Shown here: positions 1 through 6,618 of the stretch, in pieces
Layout: every line of letters starts with the position of its first letter
Numbering within the stretch: position 1 is the stretch's first letter
Source: Phycisphaerae bacterium
GTDB taxonomy: Bacteria > Planctomycetota > Phycisphaerae > UBA1845
NCBI GenBank assembly: GCA_021604825.1
Contig: BQJS01000094.1
Span: 1-17,334 of the forward strand
DNA: 17,334 nucleotides
Direction: 5' to 3'
Notes under the pieces: model-generated
Seen by the model: only the letters and a program-made list of their open reading frames with translations
What the model was told of the DNA's origin: nothing
Databases searched by the model: none
Made by a program: the position numbers and the translations under genes

Positions 1-870
1 GTCAGTCTCAAGATCGTCGAGAGAAGTCGATTGCGCGGTGCGGCGCTTGATGAAGCGGCAGGTCAAATCGAACCGCTATCCACGATGGCCCGCGACGCCC
101 TTCAATTCGGCACCGATGAGGCCAAGGAAAAATTGAAGGCGTTCATCCGCGAGCATCCCAAGAGCCTGTGGCTACCCGTCGCCGAGGACATCCTCGAACG
201 GGCTGAGTTGGAAGAACGAACCATCAACGAACTTGGCGAAGGTCAGTTGGTTGAGATGCTTGTTGCCCTGGTCAGGCGTTGGCAGGGGGTAGCCCACCGC
301 AACGAGGTCGAGAAACTCGAGCCGGTGCGATCAACCTATCGCGAGTTGATGGAATCCAACGGTGACGCGCTGCTGAAACTGACCCACTCGGAAGAGTCAA
401 GCGTGAGGGCGATGGCTGTGTTTGCGGTTGCGTTTGGGAAGCTTCCGAAACACGGCGATCGGGTGATTGCGCTGACCAGAGACAAAGACGCCACGGTGCG
501 GGCATGGGCGACGTATGGGCTCGCCGAGCGGCGCGAACCCAAAGTCGACGGGGCGCTACTGATCACATTGTTCGACGACGACGATCGCAACGTTCGCATA
601 CGGGCATGCATGGCCGCCGAAGTTTGTGTCGACCCAGACGATTCCAAGCACAAAGTGCTGCTGAGGAAACTCCTGGTGTTGATCGAAGACGACGACCACG
701 AACAGGTCCAAGTGCGGGCTGCGAACGCCGTTTCAAAAGTGGCGACCAAATCCGACTTGCCAACCCTCATCGAAGCCGAGGCCAACTGCGACATGCCACC
801 CGCCCGCCGCATTCTCGAAGCGACCATCCGCGGACTGGGCGGCGAACCGAAAGATCCGCTGGCCGACTAG
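1..870 (+). CDS. HEAT-repeat protein, 3' part (5' end outside the window)
   Basis: The frame is open from base 1 to the TAG at 868-870, so the gene probably begins upstream. A TTG at 31 could start it, but there is no good ribosome binding site before it. The visible part is about 289 residues and almost wholly helical. The first half has TPR-like helices of unclear type. From about residue 120 there are repeated helix pairs with the HEAT/armadillo-type signature D-x-x-x-x-V-R-A-x-A, for example in SSVRAMAVFAVA, ATVRAWATYGLA and RNVRIRACMAAE. HEAT repeats are protein-protein scaffolds; no catalytic motif is visible. No signal peptide can be judged because the start is missing. The gene faces the tRNA-Asp gene, about 70 bp away, with no convincing terminator between them. 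Partner and pathway are unknown. The repeat assignment is secure, the function is not. Confidence 0.75.
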   Translation, partial: VSLKIVERSRLRGAALDEAAGQIEPLSTMARDALQFGTDEAKEKLKAFIREHPKSLWLPVAEDILERAELEERTINELGEGQLVEMLVALVRRWQGVAHRNEVEKLEPVRSTYRELMESNGDALLKLTHSEESSVRAMAVFAVAFGKLPKHGDRVIALTRDKDATVRAWATYGLAERREPKVDGALLITLFDDDDRNVRIRACMAAEVCVDPDDSKHKVLLRKLLVLIEDDDHEQVQVRAANAVSKVATKSDLPTLIEAEANCDMPPARRILEATIRGLGGEPKDPLAD

Positions 871-943
871 TCCGTTCTTTCGGATGCGGCGCGCGAAAAC
901 CCTGAGATTGGCAGTTGTTGAAATCGGTCAAGGGTGGGAAAAA

Positions 944-1017
944 CGAGGATGACGAGACTCGAACTCGCAACCTTCGGATCGACAGTCCGATGCTCTAACC
1001 AATTGAGCTACATCCCC
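944..1017 (-). tRNA. tRNA-Asp (anticodon GTC)
   Basis: Read on the minus strand, the 74-nt sequence folds as a complete cloverleaf. The 7-bp acceptor stem pairs GGGGATG with CATCCTC, with one G-T wobble at the second pair. The D stem is GCTC/GAGC with a GG-containing loop, the anticodon stem is TCGGA/TCCGA, and the loop is CTGTCGA, giving anticodon GTC for aspartate GAC/GAT codons. The variable loop is 5 nt, and the T arm is GCGAG-TTCGAGT-CTCGT. The discriminator base is G, as expected for tRNA-Asp. The CCA end is not encoded (GTTTT follows). A longer antisense open frame runs through this gene, but the cloverleaf is unambiguous. Confidence 0.97.
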
Positions 1018-1061
1018 TTGGGGGCATCGGGCGGTGTGGCTGTCGCCGATGCGCAATGAGG

Positions 1062-1089
1062 AATATATCTTTCGATCTCGCGGCGTCAA
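1062..1089 (-). promoter_or_regulatory. Promoter for the tRNA-Asp gene
   Basis: On the minus strand, TTGACG (1084-1089) and TATATT (1062-1067) are separated by 16 bp. Both are close to the sigma70 consensus. Initiation would fall near 1054-1056, about 38 nt upstream of the mature tRNA 5' end at 1017, a normal precursor leader length. Confidence 0.6.
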
Positions 1090-1118
1090 CCCCATCAGAT
1101 GACTCAAGAACCTTCCAC

Positions 1119-1146
1119 TTGAATCGGGAAGCGATCCACCTATTAT
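1119..1146 (+). promoter_or_regulatory. Candidate promoter for dacB
   Basis: TTGAAT (1119-1124) and TATTAT (1141-1146) are separated by 16 bp, with expected initiation near 1153. That leaves a short leader of about 30 nt before the ATG at 1183. It lies back to back with the tRNA-Asp promoter within the same 165-bp divergent region. Confidence 0.45.
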
Positions 1147-1182
1147 CGCCCGTACGTTTGTCACTACAGCCAAATAGGTCCG

Positions 1183-2733
1183 ATGGGTCGCACAATCATG
1201 CCATATGGTCGCCAGTTTCATTTTCAGGTCATTCGCAAGATTATTCTTGCGGTGGCTGTCAGTCTGCTTGTTCAAGCGTCGGCACAGGGCGGTGGCGTCG
1301 AAGCCAAGCTGGCGAAGTGCCTCAAGAAGCTGCCCCAGTCTCGAGCGGTCTGTGGAGCGGCGGTGATCGACCTGGGTACGGGTGATCTGGTATTCGGGCT
1401 CAACGAAAACCGCCTGATGATCCCAGCCAGCAACCAAAAACTCATCGTGATGGCCGCTGCCCTCGATACGATCGGGTCGCAGGGCGTCTATCGCACGACC
1501 TTGGCGGCTCGCGGGCAGGATCTGATTGTCATTGGTGACGGCGACCCGACGCTGGGTGATCCGAACCTGGCTGAGGCGCGCGGACTCGAACCGCTGAAGT
1601 TTGTTGAGTCGTGGGCGGATGCCCTCGCGGCTGAGGGCGAGCGGACCAGCCCAGGCAAGGGTGGCGACGCCGCGCATTCGTGGATCATTCCGGGTGACTT
1701 CATCGTCGATGACACGATTTTGGATACCGAGTACTTCCATCCCGATTGGGTGGCCGCCGATCGTGTGAGGTGGTACGGCGCGCCGATTGGCGGGTTGAAC
1801 CTCAACAACAACTGCGTTGAACTGACGGCGATGCCGAACGGAAAAGCCGGCGATGCTTGCGGGTGGTCGATCTTTCCTTCATCGTCGGCGGTCAACGTGA
1901 TTAACAAATGCGTGACGTCGGGCTCGCGAAAATCGGTCCCCATCATCGGTCGCATTCATGGTTCTGCCGACTTGAAGCTCAGCGGTAAAGTTGGCAAACC
2001 TCAGACCCTCAAGTCGGTGTCGGTGTTTCAACCGAGCCTGTTTGCAGCCAACGCCATTCGCGAAGCACTGTTGGGCCAGGACATTCAGCTTCGCGGCGAA
2101 ACGCGTTTCGAGCGCGTTCGGGCGCGCAGTGGCGGTTTGCCCAATGACATGCGGATCATCGCCGAGCACGTGACGCCGCTGCCCGACGTTCTCAGGCGGG
2201 TTGGCATCGACAGTCAGAACATGTGTGCCGAAGCACTCTTCAAGCGTTTGGGTCGGGAATGGTCCAAGCGGCGAGACGGGGTGCCGTCGGCTGGCAGCTG
2301 GCAGAACGGTCGCCAAGCCGTCGTGCAGACGCTGCAGAGGGCTGGCTGCGATGTGCAAAATATGGTCGTCGCCGACGGTAGTGGCCTAAGTCGCAGCAAC
2401 CAGCTTACCGCGCTGGACCTTGCTCGTTTGCTGAAATACATGCACAAACATCCGGAAGCCAAGACATTTCGCGAGTCACTCGCGGGAAATAGAACCGGTG
2501 GCAAACTCAAACGGCGCATGTCGGATATCGATGCCGATGTGTTCGCCAAAACGGGCTACCTCAAGGGCGTGCGCTCGCTAAGTGGATACGTGCGGACCTC
2601 CGACAATTGCTGGTATGCCTTCAGCGTGATCTTCAACGGGTTTCGCGGTTCGAGCGGACCGTACAACAAACTTCACCACAAAGTATGCGACATTCTCGCG
2701 GACGGGTGTAACAACGCGCCCCGCAAACCGTGA
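1183..2733 (+). CDS. dacB: D-alanyl-D-alanine carboxypeptidase/endopeptidase (PBP4 type, peptidase S13)
   Basis: This 516-residue protein should remove the terminal D-Ala from peptidoglycan stem peptides or cut D-Ala-mDAP cross-links outside the cytoplasmic membrane. The three penicillin-binding motifs are present in order: SNQK at 83-86 (nucleophile S83, K86), SQN at 344-346, and KTG at 456-458. It also has the S13 signature DGSGLSR at 398-404. The span of about 260 residues between the first two motifs matches the large inserted domains of the PBP4 family. Residues 18-35 form a hydrophobic signal peptide ending near ASA-Q. Ten cysteines lie in the exported part, unusual for this family and suggestive of disulfides. 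The ATG at 1183 is chosen because the hydrophobic stretch follows it; the ribosome binding site is weak, and an ATG at 1198 is an alternative. The stop codon overlaps the start of the downstream transporter, so the two are probably co-transcribed. Confidence 0.93.
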   Translation: MGRTIMPYGRQFHFQVIRKIILAVAVSLLVQASAQGGGVEAKLAKCLKKLPQSRAVCGAAVIDLGTGDLVFGLNENRLMIPASNQKLIVMAAALDTIGSQGVYRTTLAARGQDLIVIGDGDPTLGDPNLAEARGLEPLKFVESWADALAAEGERTSPGKGGDAAHSWIIPGDFIVDDTILDTEYFHPDWVAADRVRWYGAPIGGLNLNNNCVELTAMPNGKAGDACGWSIFPSSSAVNVINKCVTSGSRKSVPIIGRIHGSADLKLSGKVGKPQTLKSVSVFQPSLFAANAIREALLGQDIQLRGETRFERVRARSGGLPNDMRIIAEHVTPLPDVLRRVGIDSQNMCAEALFKRLGREWSKRRDGVPSAGSWQNGRQAVVQTLQRAGCDVQNMVVADGSGLSRSNQLTALDLARLLKYMHKHPEAKTFRESLAGNRTGGKLKRRMSDIDADVFAKTGYLKGVRSLSGYVRTSDNCWYAFSVIFNGFRGSSGPYNKLHHKVCDILADGCNNAPRKP

Positions 2734-3599
2734 TCCCCGACGAGCAACGCACACGCAACGGGACGATTCTATTGCTCGTTGCGGCAACGTTGTGGAGCCT
2801 TAACGGCGGACTGATCAAACTGCTGGAAACCACCGGACTTGGTGCGGCTAGCATCGCTTCGTTTCGATCACTCGTCGCCGCAATATTCCTTCTTCCCTTT
2901 GCCTGGCCACGCTTCAAACGATTGCCTGAACCGATGTGGACGCTTGCGACGGTGCTGATGTTCACGGGCATGTGCGGAACATTCGTACTCGCGACGACAG
3001 CCACCACCGCCGCCAATGCGATCATCTTGCAGTACACCGCGCCCGCTTGGGTATTCGCGCTATCGCCATGGATAGTCAAAGAACGTGCGAGCGGCAAGCA
3101 ATTCGCAGCGCTTGCGGTTTCGATGGTGGCTGTGGGTTTGATATTCTTCGCGCAGTACGAGACCGATTTGTTTGGCATGTCGATTGGTGTGTTGAGCGGT
3201 ATTGTGTTTGGCACGCAGGTGGTCTTGTTTCGACGGGTGCGGGCGATCGATCCGATTGTGCTGGCGTTTCTGTGTTGCGCGGGGTCGGGCGTGTTGCTGC
3301 TACCGGTGGCGCTTGTCTTCGAACCGATTCGGTTGAGCTATTCGATTGGCGGTTGGTTGTTGCTCACCGGTGTGGTTCAGTTCGGCTTTCCGTATGTCAT
3401 TTACGCAGCCGGCGTGCGGCATGTTTCTGCGCAGCTGGCGATCTTGATTATCATGCTTGAACCGGTGCTCAACCCGGTGTGGACGTATCTGTTTCATCGC
3501 GAAGTGCCGCACTGGAGTACGATGGTTGGCGGGGCGGTGATTCTATGCAGCGTTGGGTATCTGTCGATTTCGCGCGAAAATAGCGGCGATACCGCGTAG
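2730..3599 (+). CDS. EamA/DMT-family membrane transporter
   Basis: A 289-residue very hydrophobic protein with about ten predicted membrane helices in two EamA halves. The first half (about 10-140) contains the typical TTAANAIILQYTAPAWVF segment. The second half (about 165-280) contains AQLAILIIMLEPVLNPVW followed by a short charged loop and the last two helices. The family (drug/metabolite transporter superfamily) exports amino acids, metabolites or drugs; the substrate cannot be read from the sequence. The start is GTG at 2730, in the GTGA overlap with the dacB stop, which implies translational coupling. Pairing with a peptidoglycan carboxypeptidase might hint at a cell-wall metabolite, but that is speculation. 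A REPIN-like element begins 45 bp after its stop. Confidence 0.9.
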   Translation: MIPDEQRTRNGTILLLVAATLWSLNGGLIKLLETTGLGAASIASFRSLVAAIFLLPFAWPRFKRLPEPMWTLATVLMFTGMCGTFVLATTATTAANAIILQYTAPAWVFALSPWIVKERASGKQFAALAVSMVAVGLIFFAQYETDLFGMSIGVLSGIVFGTQVVLFRRVRAIDPIVLAFLCCAGSGVLLLPVALVFEPIRLSYSIGGWLLLTGVVQFGFPYVIYAAGVRHVSAQLAILIIMLEPVLNPVWTYLFHREVPHWSTMVGGAVILCSVGYLSISRENSGDTA

Positions 3600-3644
3600 T
3601 TCGACCCTTCACGTATTCCCGCCTTCCGGCCTGTCTCTACTTTC

Positions 3645-3727
3645 CGTCATTCCCGCGAACGCGGGAATCCAGGCCCTGCGTGTTGCCCGTCGCCCTTTTC
3701 TGGACTCCCGCGTGCGCGGGAGTGACG
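3645..3727. repeat. REPIN-like double-hairpin repeat (TTCCCGCG family)
   Basis: Two hairpins lie in inverted orientation. The first is ATTCCCGCG-AA-CGCGGGAAT (3649-3668, perfect 9-bp stem). The second is CTCCCGCG-TG-CGCGGGAG (3705-3722, perfect 8-bp stem). The flanks also pair, CGTCAT with GTGACG and ATCCAG with CTGGAC, so the whole 83-bp unit is an imperfect palindrome. This is the form of REP doublets (REPINs/BIMEs) spread by RAYT-type transposases. Very similar TTCCCGCG...CGCGGGAA repeats occur in many bacterial genomes. It sits between the transporter gene and mnmG and may stabilise the upstream mRNA 3' end. No transposase is in the window. Confidence 0.8.
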
Positions 3728-3769
3728 ACTTGTGCGGCGGTTGGGCGGCATGTTCATTCTTATCCTGAT

Positions 3770-3778
3770 TGCTACAAT
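3770..3778 (+). promoter_or_regulatory. Candidate extended -10 promoter for mnmG
   Basis: TGC followed directly by TACAAT (3773-3778) is an extended -10 element. No good -35 is visible; the nearest is TTCATT at 3753. Initiation near 3785 would give a leader of about 60 nt that includes the hairpin at 3798-3816. Confidence 0.35.
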
Positions 3779-3797
3779 TATGCCGTCGATGTGATTG

Positions 3798-3816
3798 CAC
3801 TGCTCACAGAGCAGTG
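3798..3816 (+). other. Perfect hairpin in the mnmG leader
   Basis: CACTGCTC (3798-3805) and GAGCAGTG (3809-3816) form a perfect 8-bp stem with an ACA loop, 27 nt before the TTG start of mnmG. No U-tract follows, so it is not an intrinsic terminator. It could be an operator or an mRNA structure; function is unknown. Confidence 0.5.
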
Positions 3817-3843
3817 GCACGGGAATAATCGGAACGTAAAGAT

Positions 3844-5715
3844 TTGAACCAAAAGTATGACATCCTAGTTATTGGCGGGGGGCATGCGGGTACCGAAGCT
3901 GCTTGGGCGGCGGCTCGCATGGGCGCTTCCGTTGCGCTCGTCACGATGCAGCGCGAAGCCATCGGGCGGATGTCGTGCAACCCGGCGATCGGTGGCATCG
4001 GCAAGGGGCAGATGGTTCGCGAAGTTGACGCCCTCGGCGGCATCATGGGCCGGGCGATCGATCGCGCGGGCATTCACTTTCGCATGCTCAACCAAAGCAA
4101 GGGACCGGCTGTTTGGGCGCCACGTGCCCAAGCCGATCGCAAGCTTTACGCCGAAGCCGTACAAAGCATCCTCACCGAAGTCGCGAATCTGGACATCGTC
4201 GAGGGAATGGTTGAAACGATCGAAACGCTCGATGTCGCCCCACAAAACGGCGACACCTCGACGCGCGTCTCGGGTGTGATCCTCGCCGACGGACGAAAGT
4301 TGACTGCCGATGCAGTCATCGTGACGACCGGAACGTTCATGCGCGGGTTGATGCACTGCGGTGAAAGTCAGGAAGCCGGCGGGCGAGTGGGAGAAGCAGC
4401 CGCCAATGGCATCAGCGGAAACTTAGCCGCTCTCGGTTTCGAGTTGATGCGTCTCAAGACCGGCACGCCGCCGCGCGTCCATCGCGACAGCCTCGATTAC
4501 GACAAGCTTGAGCGACAGGATGGCGACGAAAATCCGATCCCGTTTTCATTCATCAACGATTCAATCGGTCAGCCGTCGGTCCCATGCTGGATCACGTACA
4601 CCAACAGCGAGACCCATGCCCACATCCAGGCGAATTTGCACCGGGCACCGATGTACATGGGCCAGATCGAATCGACTGGCCCAAGGTATTGCCCGAGCAT
4701 CGAAGACAAGGTCGTGCGTTTTTCCGATAAGCCGCGGCACCAGTTGTTCCTGGAACCCGAAGGGTACGATAACGAACGCGTATACTGCAACGGAATCAGC
4801 ACGTCGCTACCGGAAGACGTTCAGCGATCGATGCTAGCCACCATCCCAGGGATGGAAAACGCAGAGATTCTGCAGTTGGGCTACGCGGTGGAGTATGACT
4901 TCATCCCGACTTGGCAGACGCGGGTGTCGTTGGAGAGCAAGCGGGTCGGCGGGTTATTCTTTGCCGGGCAGATCAACGGTACCAGCGGATACGAAGAGGC
5001 GGCTGGTCAAGGACTGGTAGCAGGTGTGAACGCGGTCCAGATGTTGCGCAACCAAGAGCCACTCGTGTTGCGGCGCGATCAGGCCTACATCGGCGTGATG
5101 ATCGACGATTTGATCACCAAACCCCCGATCGAACCGTATCGCATGTTCACCTCGCGGGCTGAGTATCGACTGTCACTTCGCAGCGACAATGCTGATCAGC
5201 GATTGACCCCGATCGGTCGTTCTTTGGGGTTGGTTGATGAAGCGCGCTGGGATCGATTCGAGCGAAAGCTAAATGATATCACCGAGTTGAAACGCGTCGC
5301 CGGCGCACTTCCACACGCCGGTGGTAAGCTGGGCGATTTTTTGAAGCGACCAGACACAACGCTCGCTGATTTTTCGAATGCACTCACTTCGCATTCATCG
5401 AATGGTCATTCCGATATCGAGCGACCCGTTCTTGATTTTGATCGCACTGTTCTCGAACAAGTGTTGGTCGATGCGCGCTATGCGGGTTACGTTGCGCGTC
5501 AAGATAGGCAAGTCGCAAGATTTCGGAAAATGGAGTCGATGAAAATACCCCCACATGCCGATTATGCCAAAATGACCGAGTTGCGAGCCGAGGCGCGGCA
5601 GAATCTCGCGGCGGTCGAACCGACAACGTTGGGCCAGGCTGGTCGGATCTCAGGCATTACGCCGGCGGACATCATGGTGCTTACCGTGTGCCTTCGTCGT
5701 CAAAAGTCGATCTGA
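3844..5715 (+). CDS. mnmG: tRNA uridine-34 5-carboxymethylaminomethyl modification enzyme MnmG (GidA)
   Basis: MnmG is an FAD-dependent cytoplasmic enzyme that acts with the GTPase MnmE. Together they add the (carboxymethyl)aminomethyl group to wobble U34 of tRNAs reading two-family codons. At 623 residues it is close to the usual length (about 630). The N-terminal FAD-binding loop is GGGHAG at 11-16. The conserved [13 protein letters not shown] segment covers 43-55, with C45 matching a conserved functional cysteine. [11 protein letters not shown] contains C283, equivalent to the E. coli catalytic-region cysteine, and the second dinucleotide-site signature [11 protein letters not shown] is at 380-390. 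The C-terminal helical part that contacts MnmE and tRNA is present. The TTG start is chosen because an in-frame stop lies at 3826 and the FAD loop follows directly; the ribosome binding site is weak. mnmE and rsmG are not adjacent here. Confidence 0.97.
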   Translation: MNQKYDILVIGGGHAGTEAAWAAARMGASVALVTMQREAIGRMSCNPAIGGIGKGQMVREVDALGGIMGRAIDRAGIHFRMLNQSKGPAVWAPRAQADRKLYAEAVQSILTEVANLDIVEGMVETIETLDVAPQNGDTSTRVSGVILADGRKLTADAVIVTTGTFMRGLMHCGESQEAGGRVGEAAANGISGNLAALGFELMRLKTGTPPRVHRDSLDYDKLERQDGDENPIPFSFINDSIGQPSVPCWITYTNSETHAHIQANLHRAPMYMGQIESTGPRYCPSIEDKVVRFSDKPRHQLFLEPEGYDNERVYCNGISTSLPEDVQRSMLATIPGMENAEILQLGYAVEYDFIPTWQTRVSLESKRVGGLFFAGQINGTSGYEEAAGQGLVAGVNAVQMLRNQEPLVLRRDQAYIGVMIDDLITKPPIEPYRMFTSRAEYRLSLRSDNADQRLTPIGRSLGLVDEARWDRFERKLNDITELKRVAGALPHAGGKLGDFLKRPDTTLADFSNALTSHSSNGHSDIERPVLDFDRTVLEQVLVDARYAGYVARQDRQVARFRKMESMKIPPHADYAKMTELRAEARQNLAAVEPTTLGQAGRISGITPADIMVLTVCLRRQKSI

Positions 5716-5793
5716 GCCAAATAGTTACGCGAACCCAGTTCATTCATTTCACAGGTTCGTGTGCTGCATCAGCCACAGGTTCAATTCTCGTCG

Positions 5794-5823
5794 TTGGCAT
5801 AAACATTGACCACAGACTATAGG
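5794..5823 (+). promoter_or_regulatory. Candidate promoter for the HTH-receiver gene
   Basis: TTGGCA (5794-5799) and TATAGG (5818-5823) are separated by 18 bp. An overlapping alternative is TTGACC (5806-5811) with TACGTT (5829-5834) at 17 bp. Either gives a leader of about 70-80 nt before the ATG at 5910. Confidence 0.35.
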
Positions 5824-5897
5824 GGATGTACGTTATGGCGAGTATAGGTGCTCTAGGTAGGGTCGAATCCCCAGCGCGTCGGCCAAAGGCGTCGCAT

Positions 5898-5902
5898 GGA
5901 GG
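5898..5902 (+). promoter_or_regulatory. Strong Shine-Dalgarno that fixes the start at 5910
   Basis: GGAGG lies 7 nt before the ATG at 5910. The frame is open further upstream, with an ATG at 5835, but those codons have no comparable site and add a low-complexity extension unlike the family. Confidence 0.8.
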
Positions 5903-5909
5903 CTCTCGT

Positions 5910-6476
5910 ATGCTGAAAAGCGTATACACCACGGGTGAAGTTGCCCAGATTTGCAAGGTTAGCCAGCAGACCGTGATTCGCTGCTTTGACAGCGGGCGGT
6001 TGAAAGGCTTCCGTGTACCTGGTTCGCGTTTTCGTAGGATCCCGCGCGACAACCTCATCGACTTCATGAAAGAAAACAAGATCCCGTTGGATCAACTCGC
6101 CACCGGGCGGAAGCGCGTCCTTGTGGTAGACGACGATCAGGACATCGTCGATATGCTCAGCGAGATCCTCAGCCGCGACGGTCGATTCGAGGTCAAGACA
6201 GCCACCACCGGTTACGACGCCGGAATGATGACGCATTCATTCCACCCGGATGTGATGCTTCTCGACTACAAGTTGCCCGACATCAACGGCAACATCGTCT
6301 GCAAGACGGTTCGCTCCAAACCCGAGTTTGAAAACATGCGGGTGATCATCATCAGTGGGGTGGCTGACCCGGATGAGATCGAGGAATTGCGAGCAGCGGG
6401 TGCCGATGAGTTCGTCAAGAAACCGTTCGAGATCGAACACGTGATCAACCTGATGGTTGACATGCTGCGTCTCTGA
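5910..6476 (+). CDS. Response regulator with N-terminal excisionase-type HTH and C-terminal receiver
   Basis: A 188-residue two-domain protein. Residues about 4-58 form a MerR/excisionase-like winged helix domain: YTTGEVAQICKVSQQTV, then the basic wing with FRVPGSRFRRIP and a short helix. Residues about 68-186 are a complete receiver domain, with acidic cluster D74-D75-D76, phosphoacceptor D119 in MLLDYKLPD, switch residue S149 in IIISG, and K171-P172. Domain order is the reverse of classical response regulators, where the receiver comes first. Phosphorylation presumably controls DNA binding or dimerisation. The likely partner is the histidine kinase gene that starts 142 bp downstream on the same strand. 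The start at 5910 is supported by GGAGG with 7-nt spacing. The target promoter is unknown. Confidence 0.9.
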   Translation: MLKSVYTTGEVAQICKVSQQTVIRCFDSGRLKGFRVPGSRFRRIPRDNLIDFMKENKIPLDQLATGRKRVLVVDDDQDIVDMLSEILSRDGRFEVKTATTGYDAGMMTHSFHPDVMLLDYKLPDINGNIVCKTVRSKPEFENMRVIIISGVADPDEIEELRAAGADEFVKKPFEIEHVINLMVDMLRL

Positions 6477-6575
6477 TCGAAGTCTGTGTCAACTGGAATC
6501 GGTGGAATCTGAAAGTTGATCGCTGCGTTCACGTCGTCATGACGCGGGACGGATGAGAATTTTGGAATGTCGATT

Positions 6576-6598
6576 GACGGGGCGCTGGTTGCCCCGTC
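6576..6598 (+). terminator. Candidate intrinsic terminator or attenuator
   Basis: GACGGGGC (6576-6583) and GCCCCGTC (6591-6598) form a perfect 8-bp GC-rich stem with a 7-nt loop. It is followed by CTTCCGTTT-like sequence, a weak T-rich tract. It lies about 100 nt after the HTH-receiver stop and 20 nt before the kinase start, so it could limit read-through or expose the kinase start conditionally. Confidence 0.45.
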
Positions 6599-6618
6599 TT
6601 CCGTTTCGAACTTGAAGA

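Noticed and set aside
928..1740. Long minus-strand open frame antisense to dacB and running through the tRNA
   Set aside because: It spans the tRNA-Asp gene and the back of a clear PBP4 gene, and its product shows no domain. It is a by-product of the coding strand.
2633..3214. Minus-strand open frame of 193 codons opposite the transporter
   Set aside because: It overlaps the end of dacB and most of the EamA gene, both with strong family motifs, and its product has no recognisable features.
5727..5762. Imperfect inverted repeat (9-bp arms with one G-T pair, 18-nt loop) after mnmG
   Set aside because: The large loop, no T-tract and an overlapping direct repeat (CACAGGTTC) make it too weak to call a terminator.
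5862..5885. GGTCGAATCCC segment resembling a tRNA T arm
   Set aside because: No matching acceptor, D or anticodon stems can be built around it. It lies in the leader of the HTH-receiver gene.
6535..6544. Palindrome CGTCATGACG between the HTH-receiver and the kinase
   Set aside because: A 10-bp palindrome is expected by chance in a window this size, and no second copy was noticed near a regulated gene.
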